Of a stretch of DNA of 64,000 bases, positions 1 to 10,503 are shown piece by piece (position 1 is the stretch's first letter; each line of letters opens with the position of its first letter). The notes under the pieces are model-generated. The model was given only the letters and a program-made list of their open reading frames with translations. It was not told the origin of the DNA and did no database searches. The DNA comes from Pseudoflavitalea sp. G-6-1-2 (lineage in GTDB: Bacteria; Bacteroidota; Bacteroidia; Chitinophagales; Chitinophagaceae). The translations under genes were made by a program, and so were the position numbers. The stretch is from positions 1,798,001 through 1,862,000 of the forward strand of contig NZ_JABBGB010000002.1 of the NCBI RefSeq assembly GCF_012927185.1. Reading direction: 5' to 3'.

Positions 1-3000
1 GCCTACTCCGCCCGGCGACTTGATGAATGCAGCGATGGTGAAATACTGATTGGTATTGAAGTTAACCTTTGCAGCCCAGTGCTTTCTGCCATTCAGCATG
101 ATATCGTACAGCGGAATATAAGTATCGCTGTTATCGAAGCTGGCATCATTGCTTATTGCGAGATAAGACTGGCGTGGGTTTGGCAGCGCATCGAACGGAA
201 TGGCCACTTCCACCTCTCCTACCGTACCTGTTTCCTGCACTTTCCAGATCCGCGTCATGCGGTAGTTTACATTGGATACTCCTGTCATTGCAGTTTTGAA
301 ACTCACCGCGCCATTGTCATCACCCCAGATCAGATAAGACTTATCCGAAGTGAAGTTGTTTGCATTAGCGGTATTGGTTTCTGCAAGCGCAGACAGACCG
401 ATGGCTACACGCATACGCGTAGTATCGCTGTTGCGGCTTTGCTTTTGAGTAAGCCCTTCGAGATCATCACGGCCGATACCGGTGACGCTGTTCTTATAAA
501 TGGTGTTGGCAGTTGCGTCCCAGATGGAGGTACCATCGGTTGCGAGATAATCGGTAGCAACAGCCTGACTGAGTGAAACACCATATTTGATGGCCATATA
601 ACTTTCAACACGTTGTTGTTCCGTAGCGTTGAGCGCTCTGTCGTATACCACAATATCACCCATCGATCCGCTGTACCACCAGCTGGCTCCTCCATTCATG
701 GCATTGTCGCCGACAAAGGCAAGAGGCTGCGATGCCGTGTTGATGTTCTGGTTACCGACTGTGATCAGTGAGTTGGTGATACCTGCACCATTCAGCCTGA
801 TTTGTGTGGCTGCAGTAGTGGAAGCGGCGGCATTGGAGAACAGGGTAATGCCGGGAACAAGCGTATTGCTTCCAATATTTCCATAGCGGCTGTTGGATGC
901 TTCAACAGAACGTTGTGTTCCGCCGATCTCCATCGTATACCTGGTTCCGTTACCGGAGGCACTCTGATCTCCCCAGCTGATAACACTTCTGTTTGCAATG
1001 GCAGCATTGCGTGTTGCAGCGATCACGGTTCTGCCCGCGGTGCCCAGTGGCAGTTTGGTGCCATCGAGGGTCATTCGCTGGCTGGTGCCATTGAACGTGA
1101 GCACAGGGTTGAAGTTGATATTGGCAGCGAGGTTGTTTGCAAAGGCCGGTTGATTGGCAGCAGTTGGTTGCAAAGCAGTGTTGATGTCTGCGCCAAAGTC
1201 GTTCCATTCATTGACAGGTGTTCCATCCACCGCAGAAGAAGTGCCATAATCGGCACGCAGCCACAGTGTGTTTCCGGGTACGCCTCCGGGAAGCTTCAGA
1301 TCATTCGCGAATGTGAAGTACTGTCCATTGGCGAGATCGACAGTGGCAGCATAATGAACTTTGTTGTCGATGGTGGTGGGCGCCAGTTTTATCAGCACAT
1401 CCGTTCCATCAAAAACAGCATCATTGCTTACTACAATATAGGAAGCACCTGGGTTTGCGAGGGCGTTGGCAGGTATCGCCACGCGCACATCACCGATGGA
1501 TCCGGTCTCCTGCACTTTCCAAACCCTTGCCATTCGATAATTGGCGAGTGTTGTACCGGTAATGGCTGTTCGGAAATTAACGGCACCATTATCATCCCCC
1601 CATATGAGGTAAGATTTATCATTCGTGAAAGCATTGGCATTGGCAGTATTGGTTGAATCGATACTACCCAAACCGATAGCTACCTGCAGGCCTGCATTGA
1701 TGCTGCGTGATTGTTTTTGCCTGAGTATCTCTTCATCGTCACGACCGATTCCGGCGATATTGTTCTTATGCGTTGCATTGATTGCCGCATCCCAAACAGT
1801 AGAGCCATCGGTGGCGAGATAGTTTGTATTGCCGTTGTTGAGCGTGATGCCATACTTGACAGACAGATAGGTATTCACTCTCTGGCGTTCGTTTGCAGTT
1901 AACGCGGAAGTGTAAACGATCACCTCAGGATAGCGGCCATTGAAACCAAAGCCGACATTGAGCGGACTGTTGTTACCCGTGAAGGTTGAATTGTTATTCC
2001 CGGTTGCCACACTGGTACCGTTCTTAAGGATCTCCTGTTTATTGGCAGCCAGTGAAATGTCACTGAGACCAGTCCAGATATTTATCTGACCATTTACATT
2101 ACCTGCATTGTAGGTAAGTCTGTTGGCCGGAAATGCAGGATCCCAATACACCACATTGTCGCCCCATGTTGCATGTAAATTGAACCCGGAACCGGAAGGC
2201 AGTGCCAGCTCATTGAAAAGAACTGCATTGAGGGCAGTTTCCTGACTGTTTACGGCAAAGGCTGCTGCGCCGGTATAGGTTCCTGTATTCAGAATGGATT
2301 TACCGGTCATTACATAACCTGTACCACCAAACTTCATCACAGGGTTGAAATTGATATTGGCTGCAGTATTGTTAAGCCAGAGGGGCTGAACAGCAGTGTT
2401 GGTTTGTGAAAGAACATTGCTGTATGCGCTCATATCGTTCCAGTCGCGCACCAATGTATTGTTCACAGTGCTTGACGTTCCTACATCTGCACGCAGCCAG
2501 ACAGCATGGCCCGGCACGCCACCGGGTGATTTCAGCGGAGCACCAAAAGTGAAGTAAATGCCATCCGCCATCAGGGAAGAAGGCAGGGTAACAGTTCCAT
2601 CTGCCGCAACAGGCAGCTCCTGATTGATGGTAGCGAAGTTCGGATCTGTACTGATCAGAAGGTAATTGTCCACGCCGAGCGGTTTCACTTTGAGCGTGAT
2701 GTTCTGATCGTTCCAGTTCGTTTTCTGCACCTTCCAAACCCTTGCCATACGGCGGGTTACATTGGCGCTTCCACTAACCGTAACAGTGAAGTTGGATGCG
2801 CTCAATCCGTTATCTCCAAATACAAAGAACGACTTGTTGTTGGTGATAGTATTGGTATTGCTTTCATTGGTAACGGCAACGGAAGCACCCAGTGCCAGCG
2901 TTACAAAACCAGTGTCTACTGAAAGCGATTGTTTTGTATTCAGTGAAGTACTGTCGTCTCTACCGATACCGGTGATCCGTTTATTGTAAATGCCATTGGT

Positions 3001-6000
3001 GGTATGATTCCAGTACACAGTTCCGTTGCTGGCCAGATAACTGAGGCCCGGCGTCTGATACAGGGTGATACCATATTTAAGTGCAAGGTATGATTCTACC
3101 GACTGGCGTTCAGCATCACTCAGTACGCGATTGTACACGATCACTTCAGAGATATTGCCATACCAGTACAACCCTCTTGCAGCAATGGTTCGCGATCCGA
3201 TAGATACCAGATTGGCAGTAGCAGCAGCGCTTAACGACACAGTAGCCTGCGCATCGAACCTGTTATTCTGGAAGAGCTTCAGCCCATTGGCACTATTGTT
3301 TTGTGTTGCACTCCAGAGGTAAGGCCTGTTGTCGATTGCAGGGAGTACACCTGTTACCGAACCGATGCTTGCATTGTTTTCGAGATATTGAAGCAGGCCG
3401 GTGCTCACCATTCTGAATTCCATACCATAGGCCGAGCCTACTGCGCCACTGCTCACCAGATCGCGGCCTGTGCCATATCCTGATCCTGACCCTACTGCGA
3501 AGATGGTGGAGTTATCAGGATCAACACGGGTGGTGTTGATATCGAGGAAATCGTCGGTTCCATCGAATTTCAATCCATAGTTGAAGTTGATGGCTTTGGC
3601 GTCTACTGTTGGCTGTGAGGCGATCACAGGCTGCAATGCCTTATGATCATATCCTGCAAAATCTGTCCATGCTCCTCCGGATGTGTTGCCATCATCGGCA
3701 CGCATCCAGAAGTTGAGACCATCGTTCACGCCGTTTGGTCCCTTTATGTCTTTAGCAAATGTGAAATAAGCCCCATCAGCAAGCGCACTGGTGTTGAGTG
3801 TTACAGTGCTGTCTGCATTCAGCGCATACTTCGCATCTGCTCCGTCGAACACTGCATCGGTACTAACGATGAGGTAAGTACCGGCATTTCCATTATTGAG
3901 TCGGAGGGTGATATCCTGATCATTCCAGTTGCCGGTTTTGTCAACTTTGAAGATGCGGGTCATGCGTTTGGTAATGCCTGCCTGACCAGCAACCGGTGTG
4001 AGGTAATTGGCAGCCGCTCCGTCGTCACTGATCACGAAGAAAGATTTGTCGTTGGTGATCACGGCGGTATTGGCCGCATTGCTTGCTGCAACTTTATTAC
4101 CCAGTGCTATTGTCACAAGCCCTTTATCAACACTGAATGATTGCTTCTGATTGAGATCGGAGAGATCATCGCGCCCGATGCCGGTGATGCGTTTGTTGTA
4201 AACTCCGTTGCCGGCTGCATTCCAGTAGATCGAACCATCTGAAGCTGCATAACCTGTCACACCTGAGAGATTAAGGGTAACACCATATTTGAGGGCGAGA
4301 TAAGATTCGATGCGAAGCTTGTCTGCCGCAGGCATTCCCGCATTGGTGATGTCTTTATAGATGATGAGTTCGGGAATATTTCCGGTGAAATATTCCACAC
4401 CGTGGTATACACCGATGTTGGAAGAGTAGTTACCTCCATTGTTCACTCCATAATCCCTGTGGATATTATCGGTGACCAGCGTATTGCGGTCGCGTGAAAT
4501 GCTCATATTATCCAGGCTCTTCACAAAGCTCCACACATTAGGTGTGTTGAGCGTTCCGCCCCATGGTGCTGTTTGTCTCCAGCCATATGGCGCATCCCAG
4601 AAAGCATTGCCTCCATTATGGATGCTTGCAATTACCGGGTAAGCATTGGTGGTCATCTGATCGAACAGCGCTCCATTATTTGCAACAGCCATCGATGATA
4701 CGCCAAACACGGCGATATTATTCATATTGCCATTGCCCAATACAGATAAAGCAGGATCGATATTATTTCCGCCTCCAAAATATTGCGGCGGCGCAAACGT
4801 AGCTGTTGGGTTGAAGTTCATTCCCGTGCCGGCTACTCCCGGATTATGGCCCGGCAAGGGTGATGAAAGATTGATACCACGTCCACTATAATCTTCCCAC
4901 ATCTTTCTGGTAAGACCATAATCTCCGCGATACCACGCACCGATGCCATTCACTACCCCACCCGGTCCTTTGAGCGAATTGGCGAATGTGAAATAAGTAT
5001 TGTCTGCAAGCTGATTCGTATTAAGCGTAATGGTTCTTCCTGTAACAGGCAATGCAATATCACCTGCCCCGAAACTCGCATCTGTACTGATCAGCAGGTA
5101 ACGTGGAGTTGCATACGATGAATCTATGAACAAGGTAATATTCTGATCGGTCCAGTTGGTTTTCTGAACTTTCCAGATACGTCCCAGGGCCACATTCACA
5201 CCGGTAATGCCGGTTACGTTTACCGAATATTGCTTAGCACCGTTATTATCACCTGTAACGAAGAAAGAACGGTCAGTTGCAATAGTTGCAGAGTTGGCAG
5301 CATTGCTTGCCGCGATGGAATTGCCCAGTGCAATGGTGAGATACTTATCATCTGCACTCACTGATTGTTTTTGCAACAGTGTGCTTCCATTATCTCTACC
5401 GATGCCCGCAATATTCAGGTTATATCCATTGTTGCGGGTAGCATCCCAGAATTTGGTTGCGTCGCTGGCGAGGTAATCAACCGGAGTTGCAGGAGATAAG
5501 GTGAATCCATATTTCAATGCCAGATAAGATTCAATCTGCTGGCGTTGTGTATTGGAGGCAGTGGCTGAATTGTTGTAAACGATCAGCTCGGCAAATTTGC
5601 CATTGTAGAAACCTCCACCAGGCCAGGAGCCAATCAGGAAGGGACTGTTATTCCCGGGTATGGCATTCAGCGGACCGGCATAGCTCGCTACTGTAGTTCT
5701 GTTCCTGCTCCCATTCATGGAAGATGGGGTGCGAAGGAACGACCAGAGGTAAGGAGAGCCCACAGTTCCTCCCCACGCTCCCTGCACCCTGTAGGTATAA
5801 GGAGCATCGAAGTACATGATGCCATCACTCCATGGAGCATGCGCATTCACCGCTTGTCCGTTGCTCGTTGCTTCAGAAAAAAGGCTTGCCTGTTTTATTT
5901 CATCGTTAATGCTCACAACATAGATCTGGGCATTGTTTACGCCAGGTCCGGTGAATAAAGATGGACTGAACATATTGTCGTTGATGCCATCAAATTTCAA

Positions 6001-7310
6001 CACAGGGTTGAAGTTGATCACAGAAGGCAGTACCGAAGGCTGTTTGTCTGTAACCGATTGTACAGAACCTTTTCCGTTTCCGCTCACATCATTCCAGGCA
6101 GCGCCATTGGCTGTTCCGTCATCGGCTCGCAACCAGAGTGCGATCCCTGCATTCACATTGGCGGGCCCTTTGATGGTGCCGGCGATGGTGAAGTAAGCAC
6201 CGTTGGGCAACAGAGAAGAGTTGAGACTCACCTGACCATTTGCATCGAAAGGCAGTTCCTGCGTGATGGTGCCAAAGCCTGCATCCATACTAACTAGCAG
6301 GTAATTGCTGGCGCTCATGCCTTTCACTTTCAGCGTGATGTTCTGATTTGCCCATGCTGCTGACTTCTGCACTTTCCACACACGCGCCATCCGTTGATTC
6401 ACATTGGTGCCAGCAACGACAGTGGCCAGATTGGTGGATGCATTATTGTCTGCAAAGAAGAAGAATGTTTTATCAGCAGTTACCACGTTGGTGTTGGCAG
6501 TATTGGATAACATCACTGCATTACCCAATGCAAGCGTGATGATGCCGGTATCTGCACTCAGTGATTGTTTCTGATGCAGCATGGTGCAATCATCTTTACC
6601 GATACCTGTAATGTGATACTGATAGCCGGTATTGGCAGCAGCAGACCACATTATCGTAGTACCGTCGGAAGCGATATAATCTGTAAGGCCATTGTTCAGC
6701 GTAATGCCGTATTTCAATGCCATATAAGATTCCAGTCTTTGTATTTCAACCGGAGTAAGGTCTCTGTTGAATACGAATACTTCCGGAACAAACACTTTAC
6801 TGTTATCGTTGAAAACCGAACTACCCACATCGAGCCCCCATGCAGTGCCATTGGAAGCAGCTCCAGAGTTGAGCAGTACTCCATTGCCTTTGAATTCGTA
6901 AGGGCCGCTGCCGGTAACGGATCTTTTCAGTGAGTACAGTTTTGTATTGTTGGTGATGGCTGTAGGATTTTTCAGCCATCCTTCGATGTGCAGTCCATTT
7001 TCGCCATTGTTATACCAGCCGAAGAGTTTGTTGCCGGAATAGCTGCTGAATACGCGGCCGTTCTGGCTTCCTTCGAGTCTGGCGAGTCCCATCATGGTGT
7101 AATCAGTCGAAACTACAGCACCGGCAGGCACTCTGTGCCCATCGTTGCCATCGTAGTAGAATGCTTTATTGAAGTTCACGAGTGCGGTGGTATCATCGGG
7201 ATCTCCCACAATCGTCATATTATTTCCATTGCCGCTGATATCACCCCATGCCATTCCATTCACACCCATATCGGCGCGGTACCATCCAACGATGCCATTG
7301 GTGATGCAGG
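1..7310 (-). repeat. Tandem ~1.2 kb LamG-type protein modules
   Basis: Module starts, marked by the W[YL]RAD motif after a K-x-P-x-x-V linker, lie near 7300, 6155, 4955, 3715, 2515 and 1280, with the next linker at the window edge. This gives six full modules and the start of a seventh. The codons for the KYG motif recur near 6710, 5510, 4290, 3070, 1850 and 575, with the same period of about 1.2 kb. The copies are diverged at the DNA level, so this is an old protein-domain expansion rather than a recent DNA duplication. Confidence 0.8.
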
Positions 7311-9324
7311 CAGGCGCTTTTATACCGAGCGGTATGCTGTTGCTGAATTCTGAAGTGCCGCAGTTATTGGCGGGTATTCGCAATGTGGCTGTCCAGAAGC
7401 CAACTCCAGTTGCACCCGGACCAGCATTGTACGTGATGGTTTGCGTAGAAGTACCGGCAGAAAGTCCTGTGATACTGGTTACGAAGTATTGACCGCTGGT
7501 AGCTGAAGTACCTGCATCATTCGCATATATGTCAACGGTATATTGTGCGCCTGCAGCAATATTGGGAATGGTCAGTTGCAATTGGTATTGTCCGCCTCCG
7601 AGGCTGGTGGAAGATACCAGTACGGGCGTTTTACCTGCAGCATTAGTGTAGGTACAGTTTCCTGAAACCAGTCTGATGCCGGTTGCAGCATTATTGTAGA
7701 TGGAGTTATTGGAGATAAATACTTTACTGGTTGCATCATTGTTAATGCCCGCTCCTCCATTGTCGTGGATCACGTTACCGGTGATCTGTATATCCGAAAC
7801 ATTGGCTTCGCCATAGATCCATACTCCATGATTGGCATTGTTGATCACGGTATTGCCGGTAAGATCAATATCTGAAGTAGCATTCCCAGCCTGTACAACA
7901 ATACCAGACCTTGTACTTCCTTTGAAGGTAGAGTTTACAATATCAACATTGCTGCGTGGTGCATTCGAGTAAAATTCAATGCCATCGAGGTTATTGGTGA
8001 ATTTACAATTATTTACCTGAAAGTTGGTGCTGGCGGCGTTTACATTCACACCATCCTGATCAAATTCATTGAAAAGAACATTATCGAGTAAAATATCATT
8101 GGCAGCGCCAACGAATACAACCCCTGCTCCTGCCTCCTGTGTGGAACCCGTTCTGTCGCCATCCAATACGGAATTTTTGATGGTGATCTTGCTGGCCGTA
8201 TTTTCAAAACGCACAAAGTGGCCACCATAACCAACTCCCGGAGCCGGGTGAGTGATGCGGCATTGATCCATGGTAACATTGCTTGCCAGACCATTGAACC
8301 AGATGCTGTAGATATCGATGTCCTTTAATGTAAGATTTTCAAGGGTGATGCCATCGGCAGTATTCGCAAACCGGATGCCTGCATCGCCTTCATCACCTGA
8401 GGCCGGTACATCAAGATCAATGGTTGAATTTTTTATCCTCACATCGGTACTTACCAGGTTTGAATAAAAACCCATGGCAACACCACTGTAAGTAGAATCG
8501 ATGGTGATATTATTCAGCTCAATATTGTTGGCTGTTTCTACAACTCCGCCGGAATTGCTTAACACAACACCATTCTGAAACCCACGGATGGTACTGTTGG
8601 TGAAGTTCCATCCATTAACAGCTGCATCCCTGAACACCACTGCTTCACCCGCCCTTGCGTTGTTCTGGGACGACAAATGGATATTGTCCATCGTCAGTGC
8701 AGTATGCGTGCCTCCAACGAAATTAATAGCCCTACCGTTGTACGCATTGCCGGCCGGTTCTACATCAGAGCACCAGATATTGCGAAAGGTAAGCCCATTG
8801 GAGCTGCCTTCCACATACAAAAGCGCGTTAAGGTAATTACCCGTATTGCTGCTTGTACGGATATTTTCGATGAGTACACCGTTTGTATTGGCACGGATGA
8901 AGAAATCGATATCACCATTATTGGTGAGTTTAAAATTCCTGATCACCACATTGTCGGCCTTGATATCAAAGGGATTGATAATGCCGTTGGTACCACTCGA
9001 ATTGATGGTGATCTTATTGTCCCCATCGATGGTAACTGTTTGTGTGATCTGTGGAAGAGAAGTGAGGATGGTGATCTGACCATACACTGCAAATTTGATA
9101 GTGTGTGGCCCTGCACCAGCTGCATTTACATCTGTAATGGCCTGCCTGAGTGAACCGGGCCCTGATTCATTCGTATTGGTTACGAGAAAATCAGCAGCTC
9201 TGCCATAGCAAACACAAAACAGCAAAAGAAGTGAAAGAACTGTTGTTTTTGAGATGAAGGAATAGAATAATGGTTGCACCGGCCGGTCTTTGACCTGCCG
9301 GGATAAACTGGCTTTGGCTTTCAT
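1..9324 (-). CDS. Giant secreted beta-helix / LamG-module protein (3' end outside window)
   Basis: The reading frame is open from an ATG at 9324 to the window edge, at least 3108 residues, with the C-terminus missing. The N-terminus has a signal-like hydrophobic stretch (about residues 28-43, ending near YGRAAD). Next comes a GSLRQAI motif and a right-handed beta-helix rich in N-x-I/F rungs (about 45-560). A beta-sandwich linker follows (about 560-675). From about residue 675 the protein consists of repeats of roughly 380-420 residues. Each opens with W[YL]RAD and W-D-SGNG, contains NFNPVLKFDG (a LamG/concanavalin-like jelly roll), then ESYLALKYG and ASDGT motifs, and ends in LPNG-YFT. Family knowledge: such modules are typical of large Bacteroidota surface proteins, often T9SS cargo and probably adhesive or glycan binding. 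The sorting domain cannot be checked here. The module type resembles the DUF8202 family, but I cannot confirm this. Confidence 0.85.
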   Translation of the reverse strand, partial: MKAKASLSRQVKDRPVQPLFYSFISKTTVLSLLLLFCVCYGRAADFLVTNTNESGPGSLRQAITDVNAAGAGPHTIKFAVYGQITILTSLPQITQTVTIDGDNKITINSSGTNGIINPFDIKADNVVIRNFKLTNNGDIDFFIRANTNGVLIENIRTSSNTGNYLNALLYVEGSSNGLTFRNIWCSDVEPAGNAYNGRAINFVGGTHTALTMDNIHLSSQNNARAGEAVVFRDAAVNGWNFTNSTIRGFQNGVVLSNSGGVVETANNIELNNITIDSTYSGVAMGFYSNLVSTDVRIKNSTIDLDVPASGDEGDAGIRFANTADGITLENLTLKDIDIYSIWFNGLASNVTMDQCRITHPAPGVGYGGHFVRFENTASKITIKNSVLDGDRTGSTQEAGAGVVFVGAANDILLDNVLFNEFDQDGVNVNAASTNFQVNNCKFTNNLDGIEFYSNAPRSNVDIVNSTFKGSTRSGIVVQAGNATSDIDLTGNTVINNANHGVWIYGEANVSDIQITGNVIHDNGGAGINNDATSKVFISNNSIYNNAATGIRLVSGNCTYTNAAGKTPVLVSSTSLGGGQYQLQLTIPNIAAGAQYTVDIYANDAGTSATSGQYFVTSITGLSAGTSTQTITYNAGPGATGVGFWTATLRIPANNCGTSEFSNSIPLGIKAPACITNGIVGWYRADMGVNGMAWGDISGNGNNMTIVGDPDDTTALVNFNKAFYYDGNDGHRVPAGAVVSTDYTMMGLARLEGSQNGRVFSSYSGNKLFGWYNNGENGLHIEGWLKNPTAITNNTKLYSLKRSVTGSGPYEFKGNGVLLNSGAASNGTAWGLDVGSSVFNDNSKVFVPEVFVFNRDLTPVEIQRLESYMALKYGITLNNGLTDYIASDGTTIMWSAAANTGYQYHITGIGKDDCTMLHQKQSLSADTGIITLALGNAVMLSNTANTNVVTADKTFFFFADNNASTNLATVVAGTNVNQRMARVWKVQKSAAWANQNITLKVKGMSASNYLLVSMDAGFGTITQELPFDANGQVSLNSSLLPNGAYFTIAGTIKGPANVNAGIALWLRADDGTANGAAWNDVSGNGKGSVQSVTDKQPSVLPSVINFNPVLKFDGINDNMFSPSLFTGPGVNNAQIYVVSINDEIKQASLFSEATSNGQAVNAHAPWSDGIMYFDAPYTYRVQGAWGGTVGSPYLWSFLRTPSSMNGSRNRTTVASYAGPLNAIPGNNSPFLIGSWPGGGFYNGKFAELIVYNNSATASNTQRQQIESYLALKYGFTLSPATPVDYLASDATKFWDATRNNGYNLNIAGIGRDNGSTLLQKQSVSADDKYLTIALGNSIAASNAANSATIATDRSFFVTGDNNGAKQYSVNVTGITGVNVALGRIWKVQKTNWTDQNITLFIDSSYATPRYLLISTDASFGAGDIALPVTGRTITLNTNQLADNTYFTFANSLKGPGGVVNGIGAWYRGDYGLTRKMWEDYSGRGINLSSPLPGHNPGVAGTGMNFNPTATFAPPQYFGGGNNIDPALSVLGNGNMNNIAVFGVSSMAVANNGALFDQMTTNAYPVIASIHNGGNAFWDAPYGWRQTAPWGGTLNTPNVWSFVKSLDNMSISRDRNTLVTDNIHRDYGVNNGGNYSSNIGVYHGVEYFTGNIPELIIYKDITNAGMPAADKLRIESYLALKYGVTLNLSGVTGYAASDGSIYWNAAGNGVYNKRITGIGRDDLSDLNQKQSFSVDKGLVTIALGNKVAASNAANTAVITNDKSFFVISDDGAAANYLTPVAGQAGITKRMTRIFKVDKTGNWNDQDITLRLNNGNAGTYLIVSTDAVFDGADAKYALNADSTVTLNTSALADGAYFTFAKDIKGPNGVNDGLNFWMRADDGNTSGGAWTDFAGYDHKALQPVIASQPTVDAKAINFNYGLKFDGTDDFLDINTTRVDPDNSTIFAVGSGSGYGTGRDLVSSGAVGSAYGMEFRMVSTGLLQYLENNASIGSVTGVLPAIDNRPYLWSATQNNSANGLKLFQNNRFDAQATVSLSAAATANLVSIGSRTIAARGLYWYGNISEVIVYNRVLSDAERQSVESYLALKYGITLYQTPGLSYLASNGTVYWNHTTNGIYNKRITGIGRDDSTSLNTKQSLSVDTGFVTLALGASVAVTNESNTNTITNNKSFFVFGDNGLSASNFTVTVSGSANVTRRMARVWKVQKTNWNDQNITLKVKPLGVDNYLLISTDPNFATINQELPVAADGTVTLPSSLMADGIYFTFGAPLKSPGGVPGHAVWLRADVGTSSTVNNTLVRDWNDMSAYSNVLSQTNTAVQPLWLNNTAANINFNPVMKFGGTGYVMTGKSILNTGTYTGAAAFAVNSQETALNAVLFNELALPSGSGFNLHATWGDNVVYWDPAFPANRLTYNAGNVNGQINIWTGLSDISLAANKQEILKNGTSVATGNNNSTFTGNNSPLNVGFGFNGRYPEVIVYTSALTANERQRVNTYLSVKYGITLNNGNTNYLATDGSTVWDAAINATHKNNIAGIGRDDEEILRQKQSRSINAGLQVAIGLGSIDSTNTANANAFTNDKSYLIWGDDNGAVNFRTAITGTTLANYRMARVWKVQETGSIGDVRVAIPANALANPGASYIVVSNDAVFDGTDVLIKLAPTTIDNKVHYAATVDLANGQYFTFANDLKLPGGVPGNTLWLRADYGTSSAVDGTPVNEWNDFGADINTALQPTAANQPAFANNLAANINFNPVLTFNGTSQRMTLDGTKLPLGTAGRTVIAATRNAAIANRSVISWGDQSASGNGTRYTMEIGGTQRSVEASNSRYGNIGSNTLVPGITLFSNAAASTTAATQIRLNGAGITNSLITVGNQNINTASQPLAFVGDNAMNGGASWWYSGSMGDIVVYDRALNATEQQRVESYMAIKYGVSLSQAVATDYLATDGTSIWDATANTIYKNSVTGIGRDDLEGLTQKQSRNSDTTRMRVAIGLSALAETNTANANNFTSDKSYLIWGDDNGAVSFKTAMTGVSNVNYRMTRIWKVQETGTVGEVEVAIPFDALPNPRQSYLAISNDASFDNSDTYIPLYDIMLNGRKHWAAKVNFNTNQYFTIAAFIKSPGGVG

Positions 9325-9468
9325 ATGAACCTGATAGTTTTAGTGAGACGAGGTTGAATCAAGTCAACATATAAAACTATGAGTAATATAAAATTCCATT
9401 CATAGATGAAGTTCGATTCTATCGTAGTAGTTATTCTATACGATGTGGGAAATACTAAAGAGGCCATT

Positions 9469-10407
9469 TCAGGAAGGTTTCTTCTCTTCTTTTTTACCTA
9501 GTCCTGTAGCATGTGCGGCATCCGTTTTTACAGCAACTTCAGATGGTGGCACTTTCACGCCAGTATAGCTGCTCCATACGCGCGTGAATTCTGCACCGAA
9601 GAGCAATATCAATCCCGAGTAAGACACCCAGAGCATAATCAAAATCACACTTCCCGCAGCACCGTAGGTAGTGCCCGGCTGGCTTTTTCCGAAGTACAGA
9701 CCAAGGGTGAATTTTGCGATCTCAAAGAGGATGGAAGTGAGCAGTGCTCCCGGCAGCACGGTCTTCCAGTTGATTTTGATATCCGGAAGATACTTGAACA
9801 TCGCAGCAAAAAGAAAGGTGATGGTAGCTACCGACAACAGCAGGTCGAGCACTGTAGAAAACACAAGGAAAGTTTCCGACAAATGCTGCTCTATCCATCT
9901 GCTCAAAATATTCAGCAGCGTGGATAACAGTAAAGATACCAGCAGCAGAAAACCCAGTGCCAGTACCAGTCCGAAAGATAACAGACGGTCGCGGATCAGC
10001 TTAATGAACTTGCCTTTCGGCTTTGGTTTGATCTCCCAGATATTATTGAATATCTGTTGCACATTTACGAAAACTCCGGTGGCTCCGAAGAGCAGCGTAG
10101 CAATGCCAATAATCGATGATAATGTCGATCCCTTGCTCCTGCTGGCCATTGCAACAATATTCTGCGTGTATGCGGCTGCTTCATATCCGATCAATCCTCC
10201 GAGTTCAGTGGTCAGCTGATTGCTTACTGCTTCACGTCCAAGAAAATATCCGGCAATATTGATGATCACTACCAGCAAACCGGGAAGCGAAAAGATGGTG
10301 TAATACGCAATCACTGCACTGCTGGCAAATGGCATTCGGCTGTCCCAGCCTTTAAATGCGAGTTTCAGGCAACTGAGTATTTTCATTATCGAAGCTTTGA
10401 GTCCCAT
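9469..10407 (-). CDS. YihY/virulence factor BrkB family membrane protein
   Basis: This 312-residue polytopic inner-membrane protein has the family length and topology. After an amphipathic N-terminus there is a signature like FASSAVIAYYTIFSLPGLL, then about six hydrophobic segments, including the residues around GFLLLVSLLLSTLL and GSVILIMLWVSYSGLILLFG. The last of these, followed by AEFTRVW, is typical of the family's final transmembrane segment. YihY/BrkB proteins were once called ribonuclease BN but are now regarded as membrane proteins of unclear, possibly transporter-like function. A charged tail (KKEEKKPS) ends the protein. It sits in a minus-strand group with a START-domain protein and a lipid acyltransferase, which suggests an envelope role. 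An internal Met at residue 8 is an alternative start. Confidence 0.9.
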   Translation of the reverse strand: MGLKASIMKILSCLKLAFKGWDSRMPFASSAVIAYYTIFSLPGLLVVIINIAGYFLGREAVSNQLTTELGGLIGYEAAAYTQNIVAMASRSKGSTLSSIIGIATLLFGATGVFVNVQQIFNNIWEIKPKPKGKFIKLIRDRLLSFGLVLALGFLLLVSLLLSTLLNILSRWIEQHLSETFLVFSTVLDLLLSVATITFLFAAMFKYLPDIKINWKTVLPGALLTSILFEIAKFTLGLYFGKSQPGTTYGAAGSVILIMLWVSYSGLILLFGAEFTRVWSSYTGVKVPPSEVAVKTDAAHATGLGKKEEKKPS

Positions 10408-10503
10408 TGTATTGAGTGTGATCGATTATGCACAATGGGAATTCAAAAACGATACCGCCTGACTTAGTGGGGAATGAATTGCTCAAATTACGGACAGTGT
10501 CTG

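Noticed and set aside
405-1656. Several plus- and minus-strand open frames of 60-280 codons in the first 9 kb
   Set aside because: They lie inside the continuous minus-strand frame of the giant protein and encode low-complexity, cysteine-rich shadow sequences with no domain pattern.
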